Shown here piece after piece: positions 27,745 through 35,123 of a stretch of 64,000 nt of DNA (position 1 is the first letter of the stretch; every line of letters starts with the position of its first letter). The notes below the pieces were generated by a model that ran no database searches, was not told the DNA's origin, and saw only the letters and a program-made list of their open reading frames with translations. The position numbers and the translations under genes were made by a program. Source of the DNA: Cellulomonas marina (GTDB taxonomy: Bacteria > Actinomycetota > Actinomycetes > Actinomycetales > Cellulomonadaceae); NCBI RefSeq assembly GCF_900111925.1, contig NZ_FOKA01000006.1:62001-126000 (forward strand), written 5' to 3'.

Positions 27745-28338
27745 TCAGAGGTACTGGCCGGGACCGGGGCGCTCGTCGCCGGGCTGGCCCGGCTGGCCGG
27801 GCTGGCCCTGGCCGGCGACCGGGACGACCATGCCGCGCTGGCCGCCCGGCGGCAGGCCGCGGCGCAGGCCCGTGATCTGCTGCTGGGCGGCCATCTGCTG
27901 GGCGACGATCGCCGTCTGCAGGCCGTGGAACAGGCCCTCGAGCCAGCCGACGAGCTGCGCCTGCGCGATGCGCAGCTCCGCGTCGGACGGGGCGTCGTCG
28001 GCGACGAACGGCAGGGTGATGCGCCGCAGCTCGTCCACGAGCTCCGGGGACAGGCCCTCCTCCAGCTCCGTGAGGGACCGGCCGTGGATCTCGGCCAGGC
28101 GCGCGCGGGCGGCCTCGTCGAGCGGGGCGGAGCGCACCTCGTCGAGCAGCTGCTTGACCATCGTGCCGATGCGCATGACCTTCGCGGGCTGCTCGACCAT
28201 CGAACCGAGGTCCTCGCGGCGGCGGCCGTCGCTCTCGCCGGTGGGCGCGCCCTCGTCGGGGGAGCCGACCTGCGGGCCGCCGGAGGCCGGCAGGACGAGG
28301 ACGCGGGGGTCGGTGGGCTCGGGGGTCGCCTGGGTCAC
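27745..28338 (-). CDS. bpa: Bacterial proteasome activator Bpa (DUF2587)
   Basis: A 197-residue, mostly helical protein that I identify as Bpa/PafE, the ATP-independent ring activator of the actinobacterial 20S proteasome. The C-terminal GQYL is the gate-opening motif that docks into the proteasome alpha ring. The central domain (VEQPAKVMRIGTMVKQLLDEV, quoted in part, through ITGLRRGLPPG) matches the four-helix bundle of the family. The glutamine/glycine-rich tail (GQGQPGQPGQPG) is a flexible linker before the motif. It lets unfolded proteins enter the proteasome without Pup. The frame continues 36 bases upstream to GTG at 28374. I prefer GTG at 28338, which gives the TQATPEPTD start seven bases after a CATCAT box. 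Confidence 0.88.
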   Translation of the reverse strand: MTQATPEPTDPRVLVLPASGGPQVGSPDEGAPTGESDGRRREDLGSMVEQPAKVMRIGTMVKQLLDEVRSAPLDEAARARLAEIHGRSLTELEEGLSPELVDELRRITLPFVADDAPSDAELRIAQAQLVGWLEGLFHGLQTAIVAQQMAAQQQITGLRRGLPPGGQRGMVVPVAGQGQPGQPGQPGDERPGPGQYL

Positions 28339-28381
28339 GCCCTCGATGATGGGTGCCCCCGGCGCGACGCGCACCCGCGGC

Positions 28382-29377
28382 TCAGACCTCGAGCGCGAGC
28401 GAGCCGAAGACGCCGCCGGCCTCCAGCGTGCGGTGCGCCTCGTCGGCCCGGTCGAGGGGGAGGGCGGCGTGCAGGCAGGGACGCAGCGTGTCGTCGACGA
28501 CGTGCGGCCACACGTGCGCGCGCAGCCCGGCGACCACCGCCCGCCGTTGCGCCAGCGGGCGCGAGCGCAGGCTCGTGCCGGCGACGCTCAGCCTGCGGGA
28601 CAGCAGCAGGCCCAGGTCCAGCTCCGCGCGGGTGCCGCCCTGCAGCCCGATGACGACGAGCCGCCCGTCGGGCGCCAGGACGGCGAGGTTGTCGGCCAGG
28701 GCCGCGGCGCCCACGACGTCGAGCACGACGTCGACGCCCGCGCCACCCGTCGCGGTCAGGACCTGCTCGACGAGCTCGTCGGCGCGGTGGTCGAGCACCG
28801 TGGGGACGCCGAGGTCCCGCACGCGGGCGACCCGGTCCGGGCCGCCCGCGGTGGCCAGCACCTCGAGCCCGAGCGCCCGGCCGAGCTGCACCGCCAGGGT
28901 CCCGACGCCGCCGGACCCCCCGCGCACGAGCAGCCGCTCCCCGGGGCGCGCGTGCGCGACCTCGAGGTTCGACCAGGCGGTGGCCAGGGCCTCGGGCAGC
29001 ACCGCCGCCTCGGCCGCGGACAGGTGCTCCGGCCACGGCAGCGTCAGCCCGGCGTCGACGACGGCCCGCTCGGCGTAGCCCCCGCCGGGCAGGAGCGCGA
29101 CGACGCGGTCGCCCGGCGCGGGCGTCGGGGTGTCACCGGGGGCCGCGTCGTCCGGCGGGCCGACGGCGGCGACCACGGCGGCGACCTCGAGGCCGGGCAC
29201 GTCCGACGCACCGGCGGGCGGCGGGTAGAGCCCGCGCCGCTGCAGGAGGTCGGCGTTGTTCAGGCCGGCGGCGTGGACCTCCAGCAGCACCTCGCCCGGA
29301 CCCGGCACGGGGTCCGGGACCTCCCGCACGACGAGCTGCTCGGGACCACCGGGACGGGCGACGACGACGGCACGCAC
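28382..29377 (-). CDS. NADPH:quinone oxidoreductase (zinc-free MDR, QOR type)
   Basis: A 331-residue medium-chain dehydrogenase/reductase. The GroES-like N-terminal domain has GLNNADLLQRRGLYPPP, typical of quinone oxidoreductases of the PIG3/QOR class, with no structural-zinc cysteines. The Rossmann cofactor loop is RGGSGGVGTLAVQLGRALG (quoted across its glycine motif). It would reduce quinones or other electrophiles with NADPH in the cytoplasm. The GTG at 29377 is six bases after TACGGT (29389-29384), a leaderless start. It is on the same strand as the kdgK operon but has its own promoter, 21 bases after the kdgK stop in genome order. Confidence 0.88.
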   Translation of the reverse strand: MRAVVVARPGGPEQLVVREVPDPVPGPGEVLLEVHAAGLNNADLLQRRGLYPPPAGASDVPGLEVAAVVAAVGPPDDAAPGDTPTPAPGDRVVALLPGGGYAERAVVDAGLTLPWPEHLSAAEAAVLPEALATAWSNLEVAHARPGERLLVRGGSGGVGTLAVQLGRALGLEVLATAGGPDRVARVRDLGVPTVLDHRADELVEQVLTATGGAGVDVVLDVVGAAALADNLAVLAPDGRLVVIGLQGGTRAELDLGLLLSRRLSVAGTSLRSRPLAQRRAVVAGLRAHVWPHVVDDTLRPCLHAALPLDRADEAHRTLEAGGVFGSLALEV

Positions 29378-29398
29378 CCGGCGACCGTACCGGGCGCC

Positions 29399-30538
29399 TC
29401 AGCGGTCGACGCGGGCGCTGCCGCCGCCGGCCAGCTTGAGGACCTCGGCCTTCGTCACCATCGTCGTGTCGCCGGGGGTCGTCATCGCCAGGGCGCCGTG
29501 CGCGGCGCCGTACTCCACGGCGGTCTGCAGGCTCTCGCCCTCGAGCAGGCCGTAGACCAGGCCCGACGCGAACGAGTCGCCGCCGCCGACGCGGTCGAGG
29601 ATCTCCAGGCGCGGGCGGTGCGTCGCCTCGACGAGGCCGGTCGGCCGGGACCAGGCCACGGCACCCCAGTCGTTGATCGTCGCCGTGTGCACGCCGCGCA
29701 TCGTCGTCGCCACCACGCGGAAGTTCGGGAAGTCCGCCACGGCCTTCTCGATCATCGCGCCGAAGGTCGACGCCTCGAGGTCGGACAGGTGCTCGTCGAC
29801 GCCCTCGACCTCGAAGCCGAGCGAGGCGGTGAAGTCCTCCTCGTTGCCGATCATCACGTCGATGTGCCGGGCGATCTCCCGGTTGACCTCCTGCGCCTTC
29901 GCCTTGCCGCCGATCGCCTTCCACAGGCTCGGGCGGTAGTTGAGGTCGTAGGAGACGACCGTGCCGTGGCGCTTCGCGGCCGTGACGGCCTCGATGACGG
30001 TCTCGGCCGCCGTCTCGCTGAGCGCCGCGAAGATGCCGCCGGTGTGCAGCCAGCGCACGCCGAGCTCGCCGAACAGGTGGTCCCAGTCGACGTCGCCGGG
30101 CGCGAGCTGCGACGCGGCCGTGTGCCCGCGGTCGGAGACGCCGACGGCGCCGCGGACGCCGAAGCCGCGCTCGGTGAAGTTCAGGCCGTTGCGCACGCCG
30201 CGGCCGATGCCGTCGTAGGGCACCCACCGCACGAACTGCGTGTCGAGCCCACCGGTGAGCATGAGGTCCTCGACGAGCCGGCCGATCTCGTTGTCGGCCA
30301 GCGCGGTGACGATGGCGCCGCGCATCCCGAACGCCCGCCGCAGGCCGCGGGCGACGTTGTACTCCCCGCCGCCCTCCCAGGCGCGGAAGGAGCGGGCCGT
30401 GCGGATGCGCCCCTCGCCGGGGTCGAGCCGCAGCATGACCTCGCCGAGGGAGACGACGTCGTAGCGGCAGTCGGCGGCCGGGCGGACGGCGAGCCCGGTG
30501 TCGGAGGGGCCGGCAGGGGTGGCGCTCGGGGTGCTCAT
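29399..30538 (-). CDS. kdgK: 2-dehydro-3-deoxygluconokinase (PfkB family sugar kinase)
   Basis: A 379-residue ribokinase-fold enzyme that phosphorylates 2-keto-3-deoxygluconate to KDPG. Features are YDVVSLGEVMLRLDP at the N-terminal core, GGGEYNVARGL for the substrate, NYRPSLWK, MIGNEEDF, and the catalytic DRVGGGDSFASGL motif with the base aspartate. The gene immediately follows eda (gap 56 bases) on the same strand, with GAGGA ten bases before the ATG. Together the two enzymes turn KDG into pyruvate and glyceraldehyde 3-phosphate. An N-terminal extension of about 25 residues precedes the fold. The substrate call rests largely on the operon, since PfkB kinases are broad. Confidence 0.88.
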   Translation of the reverse strand: MSTPSATPAGPSDTGLAVRPAADCRYDVVSLGEVMLRLDPGEGRIRTARSFRAWEGGGEYNVARGLRRAFGMRGAIVTALADNEIGRLVEDLMLTGGLDTQFVRWVPYDGIGRGVRNGLNFTERGFGVRGAVGVSDRGHTAASQLAPGDVDWDHLFGELGVRWLHTGGIFAALSETAAETVIEAVTAAKRHGTVVSYDLNYRPSLWKAIGGKAKAQEVNREIARHIDVMIGNEEDFTASLGFEVEGVDEHLSDLEASTFGAMIEKAVADFPNFRVVATTMRGVHTATINDWGAVAWSRPTGLVEATHRPRLEILDRVGGGDSFASGLVYGLLEGESLQTAVEYGAAHGALAMTTPGDTTMVTKAEVLKLAGGGSARVDR

Positions 30539-30594
30539 GGTGGGAGGTCCTCGCTCTCGTCGGTGGGGGCGTCGGGCTCGGGCGGCGTCGGGCG

Positions 30595-31233
30595 TCAGGC
30601 GGGGACGGGGCTGCCGGCCAGCGCGACGGCCTCGGCCGTCAGCTCGCGGACCGCGGCGAAGTCGCCGGCTGCGATGCGGTCCTTGGGCACCATCCACGAC
30701 CCGCCGACGGCGGCGACGGCGGGCAGGGCCAGGTACTCGTGGAGGTTCTTCGGCCCGACCCCGCCGGTGGGGACGAACCGCACGCCCCCGAAGGGCGCGG
30801 CGAGCGCGGCGATGGCCGGCGCGCCTCCCGAGGTCCCCGCGGGGAAGAACTTCACCGTCGTCAGGCCGAGCTCGAGGGCGGCCTGGATCTCCGTGGCGGT
30901 GACCGCGCCGGGCAGCGCGAGCACGCCGTGCTCGGCGCATCGCTCGACGACCGCCCGGCTCGTGCCGGGGGAGACGACGTAGGACGCGCCGGCGGCGACG
31001 GCGGTGTCCACCTGCTCCGCCGTGAGGACGGTCCCGGCCCCGACGAGCATGTCGCCGCGGTCGGCCATCGCGCGGATCGCGTCCGCCGCGGCGGCGGTGC
31101 GGAACGTCACCTCGGCGACGGGCAGCCCGCCGTCGACGAGGGCCTGCGCGAGGGGGGCCGCGTCCGCGGCGTCGTCGAGCACCACGACGGGCACGAGCCG
31201 CGCGGCGGAGAGCTGGGCGAGGAGGTCGGCCAT
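30595..31233 (-). CDS. eda: KDPG/KHG aldolase
   Basis: A 212-residue class I aldolase that cleaves 2-keto-3-deoxy-6-phosphogluconate to pyruvate and glyceraldehyde 3-phosphate. The catalytic glutamate lies in VAEVTFRT, the phosphate and pyruvate pocket in VGAGTVLT and SPGTS, and the Schiff-base lysine in TVKFFPAGTSGG. VPTGGV is the second phosphate loop. It is the first gene after the iclR regulator and is preceded, 23-62 bases upstream, by two inverted repeats that probably bind that regulator. No Entner-Doudoroff dehydratase is nearby, so the pair more likely serves hexuronate or pectin breakdown. Confidence 0.93.
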   Translation of the reverse strand: MADLLAQLSAARLVPVVVLDDAADAAPLAQALVDGGLPVAEVTFRTAAAADAIRAMADRGDMLVGAGTVLTAEQVDTAVAAGASYVVSPGTSRAVVERCAEHGVLALPGAVTATEIQAALELGLTTVKFFPAGTSGGAPAIAALAAPFGGVRFVPTGGVGPKNLHEYLALPAVAAVGGSWMVPKDRIAAGDFAAVRELTAEAVALAGSPVPA

Positions 31234-31255
31234 GGGTCCTGTCCTGGTCGGCGTG

Positions 31256-31295
31256 CGTTCCGATCAATGAAACGCACGGTTCGCTGTACGGAACC
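31256..31295. promoter_or_regulatory. Two adjacent IclR-type operator candidates
   Basis: CGTTCCGATCAATGAAACG (31256-31274) is a 19-base near-palindrome of the GTTCC/GGAAC type. GGTTCGCTGTACGGAACC (31278-31295) is an 18-base repeat with perfect GGTTC/GAACC arms. Both lie between the iclR stop and the eda start, the expected place for a KdgR-like repressor site. Confidence 0.65.
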
Positions 31296-31313
31296 CATGG
31301 TGCCATAGCAGGG

Positions 31314-32174
31314 TCAGCGGTCGACACCCTCGGGCAGCGCCAGTCCCGCCGGGAGGAGGGGCGGGAGCACCTCCGCCACCGTGCGGCGGAGCGCGTCGAC
31401 GCGGTCGGGCGTCATCCGCTCGGCGGGCGCCGTGACGCTCACCGCCGCGACCGCGGCGCCCGAGCGCAGCAACGGGACGGCCACGCAGGAGATGCCGGCC
31501 TCGTTCTCCTCCACCTCCGTGGCCCAGCCCTGCTCCCGCGCGCGCTCGACGGCGTCCCACGCGCGGGCGGCGTCGGCGGCTTGCTCACCCGCCACGGCCT
31601 GCACGTATCCCTCCAGCGCCTGCCGTCCCGTCCCGCGCCACGCGAGCAGGGCCCGCCCGAGCGCGGTGGTCACCGCCGGGACGCGGCGGCCCACCGCCGA
31701 CCACACCCGCAGCGCCCGTGCCGGCTCCACCTTGTCGAGGTAGACGACGTGGCTCCCGTCCAGCACGCCGAGGTGGACGAGCTCGTCGGCCGCGGCGGAC
31801 AGGGCGACGAGCGCCGGGTGCAGCAGGACGGGCAGGTTCTCCTCCCCGAGGAAGTCGTCCGCGAGCCGCGTCGCGGCGGGACCCAGCACGTAGGCCCCGC
31901 GGGCGTCCTGCACGACGAACCCGCGGAACCGCAGCGCCGCGAGCACCCGGTGGACGGTGGCCTTGCTCAGCCCCAGCGTGCCGGCGAGCTCCGCCAGCGC
32001 CAGCCCGCGCGGCCCGGCCGGTGCCAGCGCCTGCAGGACGAGCAGCGCCCGGTCGACGGCCTCCACAGGCGACGAGCCCGTCGGCCCGGGGCGGGTGGCG
32101 GCGGGCACGTCGGCGGGGGTGTCCGGGGCGGCGGCGCCGCGGGGCTGGGCCGGGGACGGCGGCGGGGGCGTCAT
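31314..32174 (-). CDS. IclR family transcriptional regulator (KdgR-like)
   Basis: A 286-residue regulator. After a proline-rich leader, the winged helix-turn-helix spans about residues 37-95 with VEAVDRALLVLQALA, LALAELAGTLGLSKATVHRVL (quoted in part) and GFVVQDARGAYVLG. The C-terminal IclR effector domain has LVHLGVLDGSHVVYLDKVE, AVTTALGRALLAW and EENEAGISCVAVPL, all typical. Because eda and kdgK follow on the same strand, and paired inverted repeats lie between, it most likely senses KDG or a uronate intermediate and represses the two genes. The gap to eda is 80 bases. Confidence 0.88.
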   Translation of the reverse strand: MTPPPPSPAQPRGAAAPDTPADVPAATRPGPTGSSPVEAVDRALLVLQALAPAGPRGLALAELAGTLGLSKATVHRVLAALRFRGFVVQDARGAYVLGPAATRLADDFLGEENLPVLLHPALVALSAAADELVHLGVLDGSHVVYLDKVEPARALRVWSAVGRRVPAVTTALGRALLAWRGTGRQALEGYVQAVAGEQAADAARAWDAVERAREQGWATEVEENEAGISCVAVPLLRSGAAVAAVSVTAPAERMTPDRVDALRRTVAEVLPPLLPAGLALPEGVDR

Positions 32175-32269
32175 GGGGCCAGCCTCCCAGGCGGCGCTCT
32201 CGTCGCGATGGCGTGACGGGCCGGGGACGGGTCTCCCGCCGGGACCTCCTCGTGAGCCAGGATGACGGC

Positions 32270-32707
32270 GTGACCGAGCCGCTCGACACGACCGCCCCGC
32301 ACGTGCCCTCCGTCCTGTTCGTCTGCGTGAAGAACGGCGGCAAGTCCCAGATGGCCGCGGGTCTCATGCGGCAGGCTGCCGGCGACGCCGTGCGGGTGGC
32401 CTCCGCCGGCACCCGGCCCGGGGACGCGGTGAACGCGCTGTCGGCCGAGGTCCTGCGGGAGGTCGGCGTCGACATCACGCGGGAGAGGCCGCAGCCCGTG
32501 ACCGACGCGCTCGTCGCCGACGCGGACCTCATCGTCGTGCTGGGGCGGGAGGCGGTCGTCGAGCCGGCGGACGGCACGCCCGTGGAGACCTGGGAGACGG
32601 ACGAGCCGTCGGAGCGCGGCATCGACGGCGTCGAGCGCATGCGGCTCGTGCGCGACGACATCGCCGCGCGGGTGCGCGAGCTCACCGCGCGGCTGTCGGC
32701 CCGCTGA
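32270..32707 (+). CDS. Low-molecular-weight phosphatase / arsenate-reductase-like protein
   Basis: A 145-residue protein of the LMW protein-tyrosine-phosphatase fold. The P-loop is FVCVKNGGKSQMAAG, with lysine where the canonical C-X5-R-S loop has arginine. The same substitution is found in a recognisable actinobacterial subgroup, as I recall it. DDIAARVRELTARL closes the protein. The activity could be phosphatase or thiol-dependent arsenate reductase, and the changed loop makes either uncertain. The GTG at 32270 is six bases after CAGGAT (32258-32263). No arsenite pump or ArsR gene is adjacent, which weakens the arsenic interpretation. Confidence 0.8.
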   Translation: MTEPLDTTAPHVPSVLFVCVKNGGKSQMAAGLMRQAAGDAVRVASAGTRPGDAVNALSAEVLREVGVDITRERPQPVTDALVADADLIVVLGREAVVEPADGTPVETWETDEPSERGIDGVERMRLVRDDIAARVRELTARLSAR

Positions 32708-33098
32708 CCGCGGTCGCAGCGCCTGCCGTAGCGGCGTCGCCCGCACCGACGCCACCGCCGTCCCGGTCGGCGGCGCCCGGTACCGGTCGGCACCTGCCGG
32801 GATCGATCGAGGGACGGCTGGGTGCGGAGCGCGCCGTCATCACGGCGTGACGCCGGCGTGTCGCCCGGGACGCGCCGGTGCCGGCCACGCGATCCGCACC
32901 GGCCCGCCACGGAGGTGGTCCTCCGGTGCGGCGTCCGCGGCGGGGACGGGGGCGCGGTCGGCGTGTCTCCCCGGGCACGCCGACCGCGCAGCCGCACGCC
33001 GCACCGACGGACCACCCGTCCCCGCGGGCATCCGCGCCGGCATCCCCTGGTGCTGCAGGACCGGCACCGCCCCGCCGCCGCTAGGCTCCAGGTCCTCG
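32708..33098. other. 391-base gene-free stretch rich in inverted repeats
   Basis: No credible gene is present on either strand. The stretch holds at least three potential hairpins. One is the 14-bp stem at 32952-32989. Another has arms CCGCACCGG (32894-32902) and CCGGTGCGG (32923-32931). A weaker one lies near 32856-32880 and repeats the GGCGTGTC-CCCGGG core of the first. The right end carries a TAGGCT box at 33081-33086, probably the -10 of the tRNA-Ser gene. Confidence 0.6.
32952..32989. repeat. Perfect 14-bp stem-loop
   Basis: GCGCGGTCGGCGTG and its exact complement flank a 10-base loop, TCTCCCCGGG. It is 245 bases after the nearest stop and 110 bases before tRNA-Ser, so it is not an obvious terminator of either neighbour. 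A similar core, GGCGTGTCGCCCGGGACGC, occurs about 100 bases upstream. Confidence 0.7.
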
Positions 33099-33190
33099 GG
33101 AGGGCTGTCTGAGCGGCCGAAAGAGACGGTCTTGAAAACCGTTGGGGCGGGACACCCCCGTCCTCGTGGGTTCGAATCCCACGCCCTCCG
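33099..33190 (+). tRNA. tRNA-Ser (anticodon UGA)
   Basis: A 92-base class II tRNA. The acceptor stem is GGAGGGC (33099-33105) with GCCCTCC (33183-33189) and discriminator G at 33190. The anticodon stem ACGGT/ACCGT encloses loop CTTGAAA, with TGA at 33133-33135. The long variable arm (GGGGCGGGACACCCCCGTCC region) and the T loop GTTCGAATC are clear. CCA is not encoded. Confidence 0.96.
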
Positions 33191-33208
33191 CCCGGGAGCC
33201 CCGCCACG

Positions 33209-33630
33209 TCAGCCCGCGGTCTTCGCGGCCGCCCCCAGGATCACGTCCGTCACCACCTCCGGCCGCGAGACCGTCACGGCGCGCGAGGCGTCCACCTCGA
33301 CGAGGTGCGCGCCGGCACGGTCGGCCGCTCACCGCGACAGCTCGCCCGGCACCGCGAGGTCCTGCAGGGCCGACAGGGACCAGGACTGGACGGTCTTCCA
33401 CGCCGCCCGGGTGGCGGGGGCCGGAACGCGGCGAGCGCCAGGGGCCGCTGCGTGGCGACCGTGCGCCGGGCCACGACCGAATCGAAGTGGACCGCGAACA
33501 GCTCGTGGAACTGCTCGGGGTCGATGTGGAGATCCGTCCCCGCCCCGACCCCGAGAGCTCGGGGTCGACTCCCGCAGGAAGCCGGCGGGGCACTCGGGCA
33601 GCGTCCGACCGGCTGACGCGGGTGGTGCAC
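33209..33630 (-). pseudogene. Relic of an alpha/beta hydrolase gene
   Basis: On the minus strand, fragments of one protein are spread over different frames. The first is DLHIDPEQFHELFA with VATQRPLALAAF. The next, in another frame, is AAWKTVQSWSLSALQDLAVPGEL followed by a stop. The last is HLVEVDASRAVTVSRPEVV with a terminal TGA at 33211-33209. Together they match the C-terminal half of an esterase-like alpha/beta hydrolase, whose catalytic histidine would lie in DASHAVTVSRP; here that residue is arginine. The N-terminal half with the nucleophile is missing. At least two frame changes, a stop and the lost histidine make this real decay rather than a single read error. Confidence 0.7.
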
Positions 33631-33707
33631 GTCGCCCCGCCAGCGGTGGTCGGTCCGGAGCCGCGGGCCTACCGTCGTGGGGCACCCTCCCGAGCCCGAG
33701 GAGCACC

Positions 33708-34184
33708 GTGGTCCCCGCCATGCCGCCCGAACCGTCCGACGTCCGGGCGCACGACGACGCGGGCCTGCCCACCGGCGCGCCCACGGCGGGGTTCTCGCTG
33801 CTCGGCGCCTGGCGCCTGCCGTCGACCGCGGGACTCGCGGGGCTGCGCGGCGGTCTGCTCGACACGCTCGAGGGCGAGGGGGCCGGTCGCGTACGGGACG
33901 TGACCAGCCAGGAGGTCGTGCTGGTGGCGTCCGAGCTCACGACGAACGCGCTCGAGCACGGCGGTGCGCCGGCGGACGTGCGCCTGCTCTGCGACTCGCG
34001 CTGCTACCTGCTCGACGTGGCCGACCCGGGCGTCGACGCCCTGCCCGTCGTCGCCGGGGTGCGGCCCGCCGGGGCCGGCGGGTTCGGGCTGCTCATCACC
34101 CAGCGGCTCTCCGAGAGCCTGGGCTGGTACGCGGACGGCCCGACGAAGCACGTGTGGGCCACGGTCGGGCCCCACCCGTGCTGA
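33708..34184 (+). CDS. RsbW-like anti-sigma factor / HATPase_c protein
   Basis: A 158-residue GHKL-fold ATP-binding protein of the RsbW/SpoIIAB-like group that is abundant in actinobacteria. The N box is ELTTNALEHGG, the G1 region LLDVADPGVDAL and the G2/lid region GAGGFGLLITQRL. The protein ends in WYADGPTKHVWATV, a motif shared with the frameshifted paralogue at 35124. Such kinases hold a sigma factor or phosphorylate an STAS partner, and one STAS gene lies 480 bases downstream. I chose GTG at 33708 because GAGGAG lies four bases upstream; the ATG at 33720 is an in-frame alternative too far from that site. Confidence 0.85.
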   Translation: MVPAMPPEPSDVRAHDDAGLPTGAPTAGFSLLGAWRLPSTAGLAGLRGGLLDTLEGEGAGRVRDVTSQEVVLVASELTTNALEHGGAPADVRLLCDSRCYLLDVADPGVDALPVVAGVRPAGAGGFGLLITQRLSESLGWYADGPTKHVWATVGPHPC

Positions 34185-34285
34185 CCGGGCGGGTCATGGC
34201 CGAGCACCACCACGCTCGACGAGCGGACGGGCCGTCCCCCGCCTAGCGTGGGCCGGGCAAGGATCCCCGAGCAGTGGAGGACGTC

Positions 34286-34459
34286 ATGGGTCTCGACGAC
34301 AAGATCAAGAACGCGGTCGAGGAGGGCGTCGGCAAGGTCAAGGAGGCCGCCGGACGCGCCACCGACGACGAGCGCCTCGAGGCCGAGGGTCACCGCGACC
34401 AGGCCTCGGCGAACACCAAGCAGGCGGGCGAGAACGTCAAGGACGCGTTCCGCGCCTGA
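34286..34459 (+). CDS. CsbD-like general stress protein
   Basis: A 57-residue, highly charged helical protein of the CsbD family. GLDDKIKNAVEEGVGKVKEA at the start and ERLEAEGHRDQASANTKQAG in the second half (quoted in part) contain the family's G+K+KE repeats. CsbD proteins accumulate under general stress control, often sigma-B dependent, but their molecular role is unknown. GGAGG five bases before the ATG at 34286 fixes the start. Flanking RsbW- and RsbV-like genes fit a stress locus. It is followed by an 11-bp repeat array and a strong terminator. Confidence 0.9.
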   Translation: MGLDDKIKNAVEEGVGKVKEAAGRATDDERLEAEGHRDQASANTKQAGENVKDAFRA

Positions 34460-34536
34460 TCGACTCCTGGTCGACTCCTGGTCGACTCCGGGTCGACTCC
34501 GGGTCGACTCCGGGTCGACTCCGGGTCGACTCCCCA
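34460..34536 (+). repeat. Seven 11-bp tandem repeats containing GTCGAC
   Basis: Units TCGACTCCTGG (two copies), TCGACTCCGGG (four copies) and a final TCGACTCCCCA follow each other without gaps, immediately after the csbD stop and four bases before the terminator stem. The 11-base period puts each GTCGAC palindrome on the same face of the helix. The array is in the transcribed 3' region of csbD. Confidence 0.9.
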
Positions 34537-34539
34537 CAA

Positions 34540-34570
34540 GGGCCCGGTGCACACCTCGTGCACCGGGCCC
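34540..34570 (+). terminator. Strong stem-loop terminator of csbD
   Basis: GGGCCCGGTGCAC and GTGCACCGGGCCC form a perfect 13-bp stem around ACCTC. There is no U tract, as common in actinobacteria. Confidence 0.85.
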
Positions 34571-34664
34571 GCGTGCGTCCCGCGGACGGGTGGTGTCGGG
34601 GCGGTCCCCGTCCCGACGCGGCGCCCGGGCGGGCGCACGCCCCGCGAGTGGGCACAATGGGGGG

Positions 34665-35048
34665 ATGGAGTCCTCCCCGTCGGCGGCGTCCGCGCCGTCG
34701 CACCACCTCGACGACGCCGCCGCGGCACCGTCCGGCGCCGTCGTCGTCCACCCGGAGGACGCCCGCGTCGTCGTGACCCTCACGGGGGACGTCGACGCCG
34801 CGCTCGTCGACGACCTCCAGCAGGCCGCCGTCGACACCTCCGAGACCGGGAAGCCGGTCGTCGTGGACGCCTCCGGCGTCGACTTCATCGATTCCTCCGG
34901 GCTGAAGTTCCTCGTCCGCGTGGCGACGCGCAGCCCCGAGGGCACGCTGACCCTGGCGGGGCCGTCCCCGGCGTTCCGCTTCCTCCTCGAGACGGCCGAG
35001 CTCACCGACGTCCTCCGCGTGGTCGACGAGGTCCCGCCTGCCGCCTGA
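34665..35048 (+). CDS. STAS-domain anti-anti-sigma factor (RsbV-like)
   Basis: A 127-residue protein with an N-terminal disordered, alanine/serine-rich stretch and a STAS domain from about residue 30. VVTLTGDVDAALVDDL begins the fold, and VVVDASGVDFIDSSGLKFLV carries the phosphorylatable serine of the DSSG loop. In partner switching, the unphosphorylated form binds the RsbW kinase and frees a sigma factor, and SpoIIE-type phosphatases reactivate it. The ATG is six bases after CACAAT (34653-34658), and the intervening six Gs could act as a ribosome-binding site if the message has a leader. RsbW-like genes flank it on both sides. Confidence 0.9.
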   Translation: MESSPSAASAPSHHLDDAAAAPSGAVVVHPEDARVVVTLTGDVDAALVDDLQQAAVDTSETGKPVVVDASGVDFIDSSGLKFLVRVATRSPEGTLTLAGPSPAFRFLLETAELTDVLRVVDEVPPAA

Positions 35049-35123
35049 GGAGCCCGGGCCCGCCGCCCGAACACCTGCCGCACACCCACCCCGCCCGCCC
35101 CCTTCAGCCAGGAGAGAGAGCCC

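Noticed and set aside
32270..32707. Arsenic-resistance operon
   Set aside because: Only the phosphatase-like gene is present, with lysine replacing the P-loop arginine and no arsenite pump or sensor nearby.
32822..33112. Small open frames in the stretch before tRNA-Ser
   Set aside because: Several frames are open on both strands with the same low-complexity composition and no ribosome-binding site; the sequence is dominated by inverted repeats.
33099..33630. tRNA-Ser as an integration site with a mobile element behind it
   Set aside because: No integrase, no repeat of the tRNA 3' end and no foreign-looking genes were found; the adjacent relic is an ordinary hydrolase.
34460..34536. CRISPR array
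   Set aside because: The repeats are 11 bases long, directly adjacent and without spacers, and no cas genes are present.
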